Numbered from the stretch's first letter, positions 11,758 through 24,324 are shown. The stretch is 64,000 nucleotides of DNA from Auricularia sp. M13 (GCA_037042915.1 CM073194.1:2294001-2358000); one strand, 5' to 3'. The notes: generated from the sequence alone by a model not told the origin. Numbers and translations: made by a program.

Positions 11758-13858
11758 ATGTCGGCTTCGCCGTCACCCCCACCGCCAGGGTCACCCCCAC
11801 CGCCAGGGTCCACCACAAAGCTCAAGACTTCCCGCCCAAAACGCCCAGTCACTCGCCCTGTGTGGCCTCCCGGAACCCCAGGACTGGTCGTGACGCCAGC
11901 ATGTATGGCCGAGCTCAAGCCTTTGCTCCACGCTTTGGCACTGCAGAAACAAGCAGGCGCGAACCTCAAGGAAGTTCGTCGCTGGACGGATACTCACATT
12001 GTTCCCGTGTGGGAGCGCCATGGACTCCATGTCGTGGCCGACTTCCCCCAGTTCTACCCTCCGGAATATAGCTCAGCTGATGCACGGGCGGTGAGACAAT
12101 TGTCAATCGCACTACAGCATTTCCATCTCACACGCGGGACTGCAGGCTTTCCGTCAGGATGTGCGCAACAATGCCACCACGGGGGCGAAGTGGATTGCTC
12201 TATACGAGCGTACGCTGAAGGATACTTCTTCCCTGCCCCGCAGCATTGAAGACAACTCACGGTGCGCAAAGTCATGATCCTGACGTTCTGAGGCTCATTA
12301 TTTCTGCCATAGACCACCATCGCTAATGCCAACGCCATTAGACGCCCGAATGTCTTCTGCTCGTGAGATGTTCGCCCGCAGCATCAGGGAGGAGCTTGCT
12401 GTTGCCGTCGAGTCTCAACTGGCGGCTGCATTTCCGGATGATGAGGCAAAGTCACGCAATCGCATTGCTATCCGGAACCGGGAGCTAGATGCGAGGTGGG
12501 ACACGTTGAGTTCGGGTGAGCGGGCAGTATGGGAAGAGCAGGTGATGGCAGAGCGTGAGGCCCGGGCCCAGCCAGAACAGGTGGCCGCAAAGTATGATCA
12601 GTAAGCCACAGTTCAATTATGTGGACGTACAGTCACTGATGCAAGACTGTAGGATCGAAAAAGACCTTATCGACAAGATCAGCCAACTAACGGCGAAGTT
12701 GGCCTTCCGCGCGACGAATATGGCCGTGTTCCAATTCGCGCAGCTAGACCCCAGTGACAAGAGTGTCAAGATTGTAGCGTGTGTATTCCATTTGGGAATT
12801 TTTTTATGTGCTTATTAGACGTAGGGTCGAGGCTATCGGCGGGCGGGGTAAGGTACACGAGTGGAGGATGAGCAGCGAGCACAATCAGCACACCGCAGCA
12901 CTTCTCAGCTATTGCCAGCGTGTCTTGCCGGGTAAGAAACAAATTAAGGTGTAATTCAATGCTGAAACACCACTTCAGGTGTTCATGCTGCAGAGGTGGC
13001 CAGGGTGTCGAAGCTCGGCGAGCCGTCCAAAAAAGGTATGTGGTGGATCGGCAGATCGGCGGATTGCTGATACGACTGCAGCCGTCAATGCAGCACGTGG
13101 TGGCGGTGAGAGGCACACATACTATTTGCAGAGTGACTAACGTGCAATGTGCAGTCATAGAAGGCGAACCCGTTACGGTCAATAGGGATGCTAACACCGC
13201 CAGCACCGATGGCGTGCCGGCAGACAATGTGGTCCCAGATCCCACAGGCCCATCACCCACACCACAGCCATCACCTACGCCTACGCCCACCACTGACGTA
13301 CTTGACATGGAGACAGCTTCGACATCTAGGGCGTTGACATCAGGCATAATCAACGTGCACATTATCGACGAGCAAGCACCGCCGACATTGCCGGGCCAAG
13401 GACCCGACAAGCTCCCAGCAGCACCTGCACCCACGGAATTATTGGAGCACCGGGAAACACCAGAACCAACGTCGCCGGGGCCCACTGGTAATATGACAGT
13501 CATCACAACACCGCAACGCCCGCCGCTTCTCGACTTGGACCAGTTCTCACCACTGACACCTGTGCCCTCTAACACAGTAGCTTATGGAACAAAGTGCGTC
13601 ATATCATTCTGTATACACCTGCCACTAACATAGATTAGACGGGCTGTGCCTGAGGGCAGCGCAGCCGAAGGCAATGTCGCCAAGCGCTTACGCTCAGCAG
13701 ATAAAGCGGCCGACAACGCGCCGCCGGCAAATAAGGATGGGCAGGCTGTGGCTCGCAAAGAGAGGGGTGCTGGCGGGAAACGCAGCGTGCCGGTTAAACC
13801 TGAGGTCAGGAGGTCTGGCCGAGCATGTGCACAAGGTATTTCATATGCTGGCTGTTAG
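11758..13858 (+). CDS. uncharacterised protein upstream of the CxC2 KDZ transposase
   Basis: Modelled from ATG 11,758 (in-frame reading also continues upstream without an ATG). Exons join through short introns near 12,090, 12,254, 12,605, 12,780, 12,937 and 13,600. The protein begins with a Pro/Ser-rich segment, then helical parts (ELKPLLHALALQKQAGA; SAREMFARSIREELAVAVE; SGERAVWEEQVMAEREAR). The second half is Pro/Thr-rich, and a basic end (KRSVPVKPEVRRSGR) looks nuclear or DNA-binding. The helix ending in WEEQVMAERE recalls the end of HMG-like helices, but I cannot assign a domain. It is co-directional with the KDZ transposase 240 bp downstream and is likely part of the same element. Confidence 0.5.
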
Positions 13859-14095
13859 AGACCGAGCCGCCTTAGATTGCCGAATAATTGCCGGGATGAA
13901 TGTTATGTTTGATGGATTTGCGATTTTGACGCTCAACGCATGCCTAAGTTTGAATGTCCGATGGCACCTCTCTCTCACGTACCACCACCATCCCGACCAG
14001 ACTACTGAGCCCTGATTCTGGGGCTTGGTTTGTGTGTTCCTTCATTCGAAGGAGCATCATCGTAAAACAAACTTTATACTAGGCAACAACCTATT

Positions 14096-17000
14096 ATGAG
14101 CAAACGCAGCCGCCGCAAGGCGCCCGAAATAGTTGAGACAATATTTTCGGCACCTCTAGATACATCCTTGCCCGTAGCCTCACCTTCCATCCCGTGCAGT
14201 ACTAGTGTTGACTCAGCATCGCCCAACCCACCTATGACAAGTACCCGACCGATCACATGTAATATTACTAGCCCTCGTAAGCGGAAGGCTGCTGCGATGA
14301 ACATATCTACCGTAGCATACCGGGCACCGTCTTCCCTAGAACATACTGTAGCAGCAGGTTCTGTATGGGCGGAGCCTGGGACCGAAGCAGCTACTATGGA
14401 GATCCCTGAGACACCGCATCGCAAAAGGGCCGGGCGAGAAACTGGACCTGGGACTGGCCATGGCAAGGTATGTCTGCTGCAGAAATGTATCGTGGAGTCT
14501 GAGCCGGCTGTAGACATCGTCAGAGTACAACGCCGAATTCGAGAGCATGCAAACTCGACTACTAGCAGGATTGATGGGGCTCGAGTGGGATGAGAGTGTG
14601 GGAAAAGCATGTGCATGTAGTGCTGCAGGCCCCCGTCTTTTCAGATGTCTAGACTGCACAGGATCGGCCACCCATTGTGCTATGTGCTTCGGGGATGCTC
14701 ACCGGCTGAATCCATTCCACGCCATCGAGAAATGGACCGGAACACATTTCGCACCAGCATCGCTCGGCACCGACGTTGGTGTCAAGCTGCATCTTGGACA
14801 CCATGGAATGCCTTGTCCCACCGTGCACGAAGAGCTTGGTGACATGGGCGCTGCAGAATGGAAGATGCATGTTGTGCATTTAAACGGCCAGCACTCGGTG
14901 GTCGCGGTGCCATGCCGTTGCCGTGGTGCACGCAAGGAGCTTCCCAATCTCGTGGATCAGCTCGTCGGATCTCGCCTCATGCCCAGTACTTTTGCACGAC
15001 CAACCCTCGCCTATACATTTGAGCTCATGAGCCACTGGCACTTGGAGTCGCTTCAGAGCAAGAAATCGACGTGGGATTATTGGCAGGCGGTTTGCCAGAA
15101 AAATCAACGTGGCATCCAACGAGTATGATTCATGCGTTAGCGTCACCATTCGTACTGACTCAGACCCTGTGCAGCAAGGCTATCACGCATTTCTTCGTAC
15201 TGGAAGATACTGGCGGGTGCTCAAAATGATGCTGCGCAGTGGGCAGGCACATAGCATTGACAGTCATTTGCCGGACAATCGTTGGCCAGGCTCTGTAACT
15301 GTTGTATGTCCTGCGTGCCCAGAGCCTGGATTCAACTTGCAGCCCGACTGGCTGTCTCTGGTCAATGACGAAAAACAACGGTAACATAGAATGGTATCCC
15401 TTGGCCGTCGGCTGACTAGTCGCTCACAGCTTCAAATTTATCCTCTGGCACGGCACAGATGCTTCCTTCAAAGTCTATCTGAAGGTCAAACGCCGAGATG
15501 CTGGTGATACTTCTCTCCTGGATGGCAAGGCGTTTCTGCCCAGCAGGGCAGAATGGGAAGAATATGTTCAAGCAAACAAGAATATCTCCCAGGTGTGATA
15601 AGTGATTGTCCATGGTGTGACATGTATTGAGCAGTCTAGGATGCGGGTACCTGCCCGGGATACGATAAGATGCACAAGATTCAAGATGTCAGCGAACGCG
15701 AAGTATCAGGCCTGTCGGCTGTTTGCTGCATCCGGCATAGTACATTCCCGGCAATGGGGATGGTAGATCTGAAGTTGGGCGAGAAGTAGGTTTTTTTTTT
15801 TTTTTGCCTGCGTTATGCTGGATTGAGATTCTATCGAAGGTATTATATGATCGACTTTGGGTGGGTTCACGCCCAGGGTCCTACACCCAACGAGCAGCTA
15901 CCTCGTGCTCTTTCCAGCGACAGAGCCTGTTCTCTGTGTATCAACATTCTCCGACGTCTTAAAACAGAATTCCCAAGCCGCGAGGACATGCAGCGCATAG
16001 CCCAAGAGCTCGTGTGGGTTATCCCAAAAATGCATATCCAGGGCCACTGCGAAAAATGTCAGTATCTATTTCATCTTTTATACACGCCAGGCGCCGGTCG
16101 TGCATGTGGAGAAGGGGTGGAGCGGCCGTGGGCCGAGTCGAAACTGGCGGGAGCAATCTGCCGAGACGCGAATGCCGGTCATCGACATGACATTCTGAAC
16201 GATGTACACAACTTCTGGAACTTCAACAAAACCGTCGGCCTTCGTACGTACCAGGAGCGTGAAAACCAGGATTTTGACAGCCTTCTAGCCAACTACCTCC
16301 ATTCACAGGCCATAGAAGCTCACAAGCACATACAACGCACAAAAGAAGCTTTCGACGAGTTTTCTGCGACCATACCAGCGAAGACTCGAGAGCTCTGGGA
16401 GAAAAAATACCCATCGGAGAGAGCCGTCGTGGTCGGCGATAGTATTCAAGGGCGCTACTGTGTAGATCCGGCAAATAGTGAGTACCGTATCACACAAACT
16501 GCAGGGTTTGGCACTAATGCCCCCAGGACCGAGCCAGAGAGATATCATAGCTCGGTTAGAAGCAGAGGAGCGCATACTTTTGCCGCAGCAATGTCGAAAA
16601 AAGGGTGCGGTGGGGATGATTGCAAAAGGTGTTCAGTTGTCAGAAGACCAGTAAGTTTATGTGACTCCCAGTTTTTGAGCTGACTAATGCTTGGCCAGAG
16701 CCCGTCTGCGGGTGAAAGTTAAAAATTGCCGGGAAAACAAACAGGACCATGATGCCGCAAAAAGCATCGAGCAGAAACGTCGTAGCCTTATGGAGCGCAT
16801 CATCAGCTTTCGCCGGCTTCAGATTACTCACATGCCATTTATTGCGGAGGCCATCGCAGATGGTGAAGGCACTGTTGCGGCGAGCGGCGAGGATAACGAT
16901 GACGGCGGTGTTGTAAGCGCCGAAGACATCCCGCTGATGCTCCCATCGGGGTTCAATGCAGCTGGGCGAAAGGAGCATGGAATCCCTGATCGCCTCATTC

Positions 17001-17972
17001 ATTTGGAGTACGAGCTGCGCAAGGCACACGCGGAAGGCGCCCTGACCAACCTACGCTTCAACATCCGAACCTTTGGTGCTTCCGCCGATGAAGCTCGGGA
17101 CCAAATCGATACCACCGTCGGCAAGACCAGAGCTCGTGCATATCTGCAGAAAATGAAGTCCAAGCAGAAGGCATACATGAAGGTGTATATGGGGCATTTA
17201 GCAGCGCTGCGTTCTCTCGGGCTGCGCAAAGAGGATACTACCTACTGTGATATTGACATCAGCATGCTGCGTGCGCATCCCCCAGCCACCGACTCGCCAC
17301 AGCCCCTGAATGTAGGAAAAAAGAAGAAGGTAGATGTGGCGTGGTTTTGGCGCGGGGAGTTGGATGTGGGTTTGGTTTCGCAGGAGGAACGGGCCAAACT
17401 GGCACTCCTTACGGATGACGGTGAGCGTGATTATGATCCGACTATCTGCATGCTGACGTGCACAGATAACCGAGTGCTCTACTTTCGCATGCAGGGCCAT
17501 CATCGCCGATGGGCAGAGCAAATGGCCATCGTTGGTGCTGAGTTTGGGCGCTGCGAGCGGCACTTCTCCAGAATGGAAAAAATATGGCTTGAAATCAGCC
17601 AAGAGCGGCAAGCTACAGCCAGGAATGTGGAGGCTCTGGCAGCCTCTACACGTGACAAATATGCAGCGGACGACGAGATCCCACCATGGCTTGCCCAGCC
17701 AGCAGAAGAGCTCAGGTGCTGGCGGGAGGCACGAGGCGCAGCAGCCTATGCATTCCAAAAAGCCTCCTTCTATGGGACACTGGTCGCGGAAACACGACGC
17801 CTTAGACGCGAGGCCGCAGAGAAGTGCGGGGTTGCTGAGGAGTGGGATATATTTGACAGTGACTGTAAGCACAGTCTGGCATTAGTTTGATAATCTACTA
17901 ATCTACATTGTCAGTGTATTGTGCTCCGGCACAAGAGTCCAGCCCGACCTCGCAGAAGCGCCAGAAAGTATG
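14096..17972 (+). CDS. KDZ transposase, CxC2 class
   Basis: About ten exons and 1,150 residues, with no frame break seen. Exon 2 (14,522-15,120) carries the CxC2 cysteine cluster that marks this class: CACSAAGPRLFRCLDC, then CAMCFGDAHRLNPFH and LHLGHHGMPCP. It continues with TGRYWRVLKMMLRSGQ and CPACPEPGFNLQPDW. The RNase H-like catalytic core follows: a degenerate SSDRAC where most relatives have YDIAC, then VIPKMHIQGHCEKC and GRACGEGVERPWAE, which includes the conserved GEGVER acidic residues. A helical C-terminal part (YELRKAHAEGAL; HRRWA) is typical of KDZ proteins. A poly-T tract sits in the intron after 15,787. The final exon after 17,925 ends QKRQKV. KDZ enzymes are cut-and-paste DNA transposases. 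I could not find its terminal repeats. Confidence 0.82.
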
Positions 17973-18109
17973 ACGTCAGTGCGGACATAGCGGAGGTAAA
18001 TTCTGCTTCTACTTGGGGTGCCAATTTGCAGACTAAATATAGGACGTCAGCGCTGTTCAGCGGACCGTAGAATTTTGTCATGTATGAGACCGTGCGAGGT
18101 GCTTGTCCA

Positions 18110-18425
18110 GTGCTAGTCTGACCACAGCGGAATGAAGCGGTTTCGAGCGGACCCAAGCGGATGAACGTTTGCTTGTCATACGATGGCAATGCACACCGCT
18201 GTCACATTCTCAGCGGATTCTCAGCGCTGTTAAGCGGATTCTCAACACTGGTCAGCGGTCTGGTCTCAATGCTGCTCCGACGTGCAGTCAGCGCTTCTCA
18301 GCGGATTCTAGCGGTTCTTAGCGGTTTAAACCGGTGCATATTGACGATATACGGGCCTAGATACAATTCGCTAGAGAGCGGTCCGCAGCTGTGAATGACC
18401 ACTTCTGCGGGTTCCGCTGAAGCGG
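18110..18425. repeat. AGCGGAT-motif-rich intergenic stretch
   Basis: About a dozen degenerate copies of AGCGGATTC or AGCGGT occur without a fixed period, partly in inverted orientation (GGTTCCGCTGAAGCGGATT near 18,410). There is no coding signal between 17,973 and 18,933. It could be a worn MITE or the subterminal region of the KDZ element upstream. Confidence 0.4.
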
Positions 18426-18933
18426 ATTACTGGCACAAAGTGCGGTATCCGGTTCACCGGAATCCCCCGGCACAGCTGGAAATTGGTACTGCCCGAGTAT
18501 TGTACGGTGTCTAGTGCATTGGCAATCACGTTGCGACACACCGGTGACCGAACCTACCCCGGAGAAAAACTCCATCATCGCACGAACGGGCCCACATTCG
18601 TAGTGAATTTCGAGTTTTGCTCTGGTTAGACTGAACGAAGGCAAGTTTGGAAATGTTTAGAACTCCGCCGACGGATCATGAGATTGAACGCATCATGGAA
18701 AAAACTGCTTCATGCTTGGTGCCAGGCACCGCTACGCGCATAGGACGTCTAGTAATCTCATGTCACGTGGCTCCGATGCGGCGTCGGTGGCGGGGCAGCC
18801 ACGATGGATTCGGTCCGAGTCGCTCAAGCTCAGCCTCACCTGCGAGCTCAAATAGCCAGGCCGTCACCCAACCCCAACCTGCGCGCTCCTCTCCCACCCT
18901 CTTGCTCACATCCCCGCTGTGCGGTATTCTCGT

Positions 18934-21095
18934 ATGCAACTGTCGCTCCTGCTTTCCGCGCTCCTGGCGAGCGCAACCACAACATCCGCAACACGCGTGC
19001 ACCACCGGCCGACGCGATTCAAACAGCCGAAGAACATAGTCCAGGCTCCCGTCTCCAAGGCCATACAGGGGCGTGCGGCGACAGGGAAGATTCAGATGGC
19101 TTACTTTGTGCGTTCTCTGCTCTTTCTCATTGTAACGTCGCTCACCGCGACGGCTTGCACCTCCGCCAGACAAACTGGGGCATCTACGGTCGCAACTTCC
19201 GTGCGCACAGGGTCTTTTTTTGTGCCCATCTCTTTGACCATCGCCTCTAGAGCCGACCGACATCGACATCTCGTCCCTCACTCACATCCTATATTCGTTC
19301 GCCGATACCAACCCGTCCACCGGCGAGCTCGTGCTCTCGGATACCTACGCAGATATCGAGAGGCACTACCCGACAGACTCCTGGAATGACGTTGGGAACA
19401 ACCTTTACGGGTGTTTCAAGCAGCTCTAGTCAGTTTTCGTCCTCTGTTCCTCCTCGTCAGCTGACTTGCACCAGTCTTTTGAAGATGAAGCAGCGCAACC
19501 TCAAGGTCCTGCTTAGCGTCGGCGGATGGACGTACAGCCAGAGCGGCCACTTCAGCTTTGTCACTGACGCGGCCAAGCGCGCCAATTTTGTGGCATCCGC
19601 CGTGAAGATGGTGGAAAACTTTGCGCTGGATGGAATGTACGCTTCCATCCCGCTTTATTTCCCATTATTCGACGCTCACTAATATAATTTTGCAGAGATA
19701 TCGACTTTGAGTACCCGACTGCGGCGCAGAAAGCGGGCTTCACGGCGCTCATCAGCAATCTGCGTACTGCTCTCGACGACCTCGCCACTCGCAAAGGCGA
19801 CCGCGTTCCCTATCTCGTTACGGCGGCGCTACCCGCGGGTGTAGCTACCGCCGCCAACTTTGACGTGCCCGCGCTGGCCAAGCTGCTCGACTTGTACGTG
19901 CCTTCTTCGCACGGCTACGCGCGCGAGGCTCATTCAGCGCCAGTTTCAACCTCATGACGTACGATTTCTCCGGCTCCTGGTCGTCCGTCGTACGTCCACA
20001 GTCCTCACGAATCAAGTTGCCGCGTGCTCATGACCATGCGCAGACCGGCGATTTGGCCAATCTGTACGACAACGGCCTGCCCAGCCAAGACGCGACGGGC
20101 GACGGCGCTGTCAAGTGGTGGATCGCCCGGGGCGCCCCGGCGAGCAAGATCGTCCTTGGCTTGCCTCTTTACGGCCGCGGGTTTGAGAACACGCTCGGAC
20201 GCGGACGCCCGTTCGCTGGCATCGGCCAGGGTACATGGGAGTCGGGCGTGTACGACTACGCTGTTCTGCCTTTCTCGGGCGCCACCGTGTGCGTCCTCGG
20301 CGCATTTTCAGTCTGCGCGTGAAAGCTCATCGATTTGGATTCCAGGTTCGAGAACATGACGAGTGTCGCGTCATGGTCGTTCGACGCGACCAAGAAGCAG
20401 TTCATCTCGTTCGACACGCCCGATATTGCCAAGACCAAGGCACAGTACGCCGTGCGGAACGGGCTTGCCGGCGCGATGTACTGGGAGGTGCGTTCCGGTT
20501 TCCCTCTTTTATTAATCTCGCACCACGCTCATATGACTTTCCAGTTGAGCGGCGACAAGAAGGGCACTGGAAACCTCGTTCGTACGGTGGGCAGCGTCTT
20601 CGGAGCGCTCGACACCTCGCAGAACCACATCGCGTATCCCGGTACGTCGCCGTCGCTCGCGCAGTGTTCTGTTGTGGATCCTGATCCTGCGAAGGCTCGA
20701 AATACGATAACGTGCGCAACTACATGGGACTCGGGCCTGGAAATGGCACGGTCACCACGTCCATTATCAACACGGGCTCTCCGTCGATAACGGTGACGCC
20801 GACGTCGACACGCACGACGCCGGGTATCACGACAACAACGCGAACGACGACCGTAACGGCCTCTCCAACGGGCTGCGCGGTTTGCTCCTGCCCGTCCGTT
20901 CCGACCATCACATCGTCGCCCTCCACTGGCACCGGTAACTGCGCTGGCCTTCTGGCGTACAGCCCGAACGCTGTATACATCGGCGGACAGGCTGTTTCGT
21001 ACAGCGGGCGGAAGTGGACGGCGGCGTGGTGGACGCAGGGCGAGGCACCTAGTGCTGGCGGGTCGAACGTCTGGCGAGACGGCGGGGTATGTTGA
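18934..21095 (+). CDS. GH18 chitinase with C-terminal CBM5/12-type module, secreted
   Basis: The ATG at 18,934 starts a signal peptide (MQLSLLLSALLASATTTSA). The GH18 barrel reads YF-TNWGIYGRNF, ILYSFADTN, KVLLSVGGWTYSQSGHFS, and the catalytic DGIDIDFEYP, where the last E is the proton donor; the motif spans an intron at about 19,628-19,695. LMTYDFSGSW and GLPLYGRGFE follow, then MYWE near the end of the barrel. A Thr/Ser linker (20,770-20,900) leads to a small aromatic module ending WTAAWWTQGEAPSAGG, like CBM5/12. It hydrolyses chitin of its own or other fungal walls, or insect cuticle. It is convergent with the AA9 gene, with 213 bp between stops. Confidence 0.88.
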
Positions 21096-21308
21096 GGAGT
21101 GGCTTAGGTATAGGTTAGTATATTTTGTTTTTTCTTCGTTCTTTGGGATGGGGTTCGCATATCTACGTTCTATCTCACGTTCGTCATAATCATCGTCTGC
21201 ATGCTCATGTACTTAGGTAGACTTTCTCCCATGTGGCTTTGATTGTGATAGATTGAATATTTGGTACAAAGAAAATTATCGAACACCGTGGAGCGCAACC
21301 AACGACGT

Positions 21309-22982
21309 TCACAAGCATTGCGAGTACTTGTGGGAACCATTCAGTGTTGCATCAGGGGGAGGAGGATGTCTACACTCACGTAAATACTGCTTGCCTGGCA
21401 AGTTGAGCCAGCCGCGCAGACAGTTGGTCCACTGGAGGAATTTGAGCAACAAGATCGACGCTATCATTTAGGAGGAAACTCACGTGAATCCCTGGCCGCC
21501 GCACTGGCCAAACTTGGTCTGGGTCGCAGCCGGAGCAGACGCTGTGGACGTCGGGACAACGACCGGCGTGGAAGTAGCCACCGTCGAGCTGCTGCTCTTC
21601 GGTGGAGCGGGGCTGCTCTGCGGCGGCGCTGGGCTGCTTCCACTGGCGTCGCACGAGAATACGGGTGGCCCTGGGCAGGTGGGTAAGCGCCTGTACTGAT
21701 TTTGCTGACGGGCTCACCTGGGATAACATAGCTCGTGAGGGGCGGGTAGTAAATGTTGATCTTAACTGCGCACGTTGAGTGGCCGTCACGGTGCAGCTCT
21801 TAGTGGTATCGGACTTACTGCCTGGGTCGGTGCCCTTGTAGGCGCCGGGGAAGCTGACGGTGGCGGGCTGGACGTTGCCTCCGCCCGTAATCTGCAGCTG
21901 TGCACATTCCATCTGCCCGGAAGTGAGCAGGTTTTTCCCTGAATTCGGGCAAAAGGCGCACATAGAGCTGCGATTGCACTCATTAGTCAACCTGAATATA
22001 ATGGTGACAGAGCACGGCAGACGGTACCTGAGCCCCTGGATAGGTGGATGCGCCGTGCAGTGCGATCATTTCGTGGCGAAGCAGGTACTGGCCCCTAGAA
22101 AAGATTTTCGGCAGTGAGCATGCGACGTTCGAGATTATCGTGAAAGTGAGGCGAGCTTACGATTGAATGCAACTTGGGATAGTGAATGTCACTTTGCCCT
22201 TGTTGTTGACCATGCGAGTGACACCCCATACGCTCCCAAGACTGTCAGACGCGCAACACATATGCATGATGATGAAACACGATACCCGTTAGCATCCATG
22301 CCATCCTCCCATATCTGGTATGACGTGAGTAAATCAGGCGGATTGATCATGCAAACGACCTGACCTTGAACCATTGCAGACCCGTAACATTGGCCTGCGT
22401 GGCATCGGGGACCTTGGCAAGATAGGACATGACGGGTCCTGCGTTTGGATGAGACGCCTAAGGCAGACAGCATCGAGACCGTGCGCACCTAGATGGCCAG
22501 GATCGACAGGGTCTGCTGGATCGCTAGCGTCTGCGCCAGCGAGCGTGTGGTGCCATTCGGCGGTGACTTCGATGGCACTTTAGTATTCGAGTCGACGCAA
22601 CCAATCCGGTAACCATGCTAACCTTGAGTACCGGCAGCAACAGGAATGACGGTCTTTGGCCTGAAGAATAATAGCGGTAAGCTCGTAGATATTCGAGTTC
22701 AAGTTGATATGAGGACGCACAAGGGCTCGTTCAGGGGGTTGATCCCGCCGTTGCAGATGACATCGTTGGATGTCACGTCGGTAATGGGCTGCAGTGAAAA
22801 TACTTACGATTAGTTAACGCAGTTTTGACGCACGGTGAAACGCAGCGCACTCCGTCATAAGTCGGCACTCGGATTCCCGTTAGATGTCCTTGAGAGACGC
22901 CGTTGACGTAAAGCTGCTGGAAGATGGTGTGCGCCGAGGCGCCGCTCGCCGCGAAGAGTGCTCCTGCAGTTGAGAAACGCAT
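21309..22982 (-). CDS. AA9 lytic polysaccharide monooxygenase with CBM1
   Basis: About 11 exons. The signal peptide [17 protein letters not shown] is cut before His1 of [11 protein letters not shown], the copper-brace residue. It continues with [32 protein letters not shown] (second copper His), [28 protein letters not shown] and [17 protein letters not shown] 6-nt exon (21,962-21,967) supplies LY of the conserved Q-L-Y-M-E-C motif, including the axial Tyr, and [12 protein letters not shown] follows. After a Ser/Pro linker a complete CBM1 is spliced from three pieces: [28 protein letters not shown] and YSQCL. AA9 enzymes oxidatively cleave cellulose and related glucans outside the cell. A TATA-like TATTTATC (minus, 23,049-23,058) lies about 70 bp upstream. 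Confidence 0.88.
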
Positions 22983-23913
22983 GAGATGTTGCTGGCAGTA
23001 CCCCGTGGGGCTCCACGCAGCTTCACTCGTAGCCTTTATGCGCGAGAGTATATTTATCGCTACACTCGCCAGCGTCGGGCATTCGAGAGGTGCTGGCGAG
23101 GTCGCGCCGTACTCGGGGCTCCCGGAAGAACATCGCATAATCGCGTGCATGGCAATGTCTTGATAAAGCGCATTTGATTACCTTGTTGTTACCTTCTAGA
23201 GAGGCAAAAGCTTAAATAGTCCAGCCAGGTGACAGGCTTCGCATGGTCGAACAACGCGAAACATCCTTGCTCCAAATCGATACCTTGGTTTCGTCAGATA
23301 AAACCGTTCGGTTATCGTCGCAGTCGAGCGGGCCATGATAATAATATCCAGAGACTGAACCTTCTCAGGCATGTTTCACCGTCATCTGCAGACCCACATG
23401 CAACTGCCAGTGGATGAAAACGAGTGAGGACGGGAGCAAGACATTTTCGAGCTCCGCCGCCGCGGCTCTTCCTATTCATCCTGCCGATTTGCTTGTTGCT
23501 TACTCCAGACCACAGTAGATGTTGCGCGGCTCTGCAATGTGGCTCTCCATTATAAGTGGCTTAATAGCCGCGGCGAACGGACTGACACAGATAGCAGAGT
23601 CTAGAGTCTAGACTCCGGCGACTACTGAGGTGAGTAGCTACTAGCTACGCAAGACGCTGCGTCGATTTATCATCTACTTCCAGTAATGGCCATTGGACCC
23701 TGTTCTCCTGAGCTCTACTCGTTTCTGCTATATTTTCCAATGAGCTGTGGCCTCAGTTTGACAGTCGCCTAGACTCACCGTATCGGCGGCTCCGTTGCCT
23801 TCCACATGTGCAGTGTTACTGCAAGGTGCTCCAAACACGACAGCTAGCCGATGGGACAGCGCATAGACTGCCTAATCTCGATAGATCTCGAGTTTTCTGC
23901 TCCCTGCTAAATA

Positions 23914-24324
23914 GGGGGAATCACAGCTGTCGAAACGTTGCTAGAAACGGGACGTCGAAACTCTTGAAAGAAACAGAAACATCGTGAGAATCAACTGTGA
24001 CTACCCCAGGAACTGCAGGCCGAAACTTGCAAAACCGACCTCCGGAAATTTACATTCTTTTAGCTGGCACGCTTTGTTGAGGCCCTTAGTAGCATGGAAT
24101 CGCACCTCGAAGAGTAAGAATCAAAGGGATGAATATTTCGTAAAGGGGAAGGCATAGATGTCAACCAGTTTCGACGGAACGTTTCGAGCGTTCCGACTCC
24201 CGGAGTAGAAACTCGAAACGGTCGAAACGGTCGAAACTTGTCGAAACGGTCCGACCGTTTCGACTGACCGTTTCTACCCGCGTTTCGACGCGTTTCGACG
24301 AGTTTCGACCACTGTGATTCCCCC
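23914..24324. mobile_element. mariner-type MITE, 411 bp, TA duplication
   Basis: The ends are GGGGGAATCACAG and its inverted copy CTGTGATTCCCCC, continuing into near-matching GTCGAAAC; TA flanks both sides. It encodes nothing. The interior is crowded with TCGAAAC motifs in both orientations, especially 24,170-24,310. The TA target site and short inverted repeats fit non-autonomous Tc1/mariner/pogo elements. Its ends differ from those of the pogo element at 36,255, so another transposase probably moved it. Confidence 0.75.

Noticed and set aside
12766-13575. Minus-strand open frame of 269 codons
   Set aside because: It is antisense to the exons of the plus-strand gene at 11,758-13,858 and is Gly/Ser/Val-rich, as expected for the reverse of Pro/Thr-rich coding DNA.
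11758-13858. HMG-box assignment for the gene upstream of the CxC2 transposase
   Set aside because: Only one helix ending WEEQVMAERE is suggestive; the two other helices of an HMG box are not evident.
16999-17872. Minus-strand open frames opposite the CxC2 transposase
   Set aside because: They are shadows of a well-supported transposase exon.
17973-18640. Terminal inverted repeats for the CxC2 KDZ element
   Set aside because: I compared the AGCGG-rich stretch with 11,200-11,700 and found no convincing inverted match by eye.
18763-19281. Minus-strand open frame of 172 codons
   Set aside because: It is antisense to the signal peptide and first exons of the chitinase; no domain is seen.
21376-21990. 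Minus-strand open frame of 204 codons read as one protein
   Set aside because: The true AA9 exons lie in it, but the unspliced reading runs through four introns and loses the frame of the CBM1.
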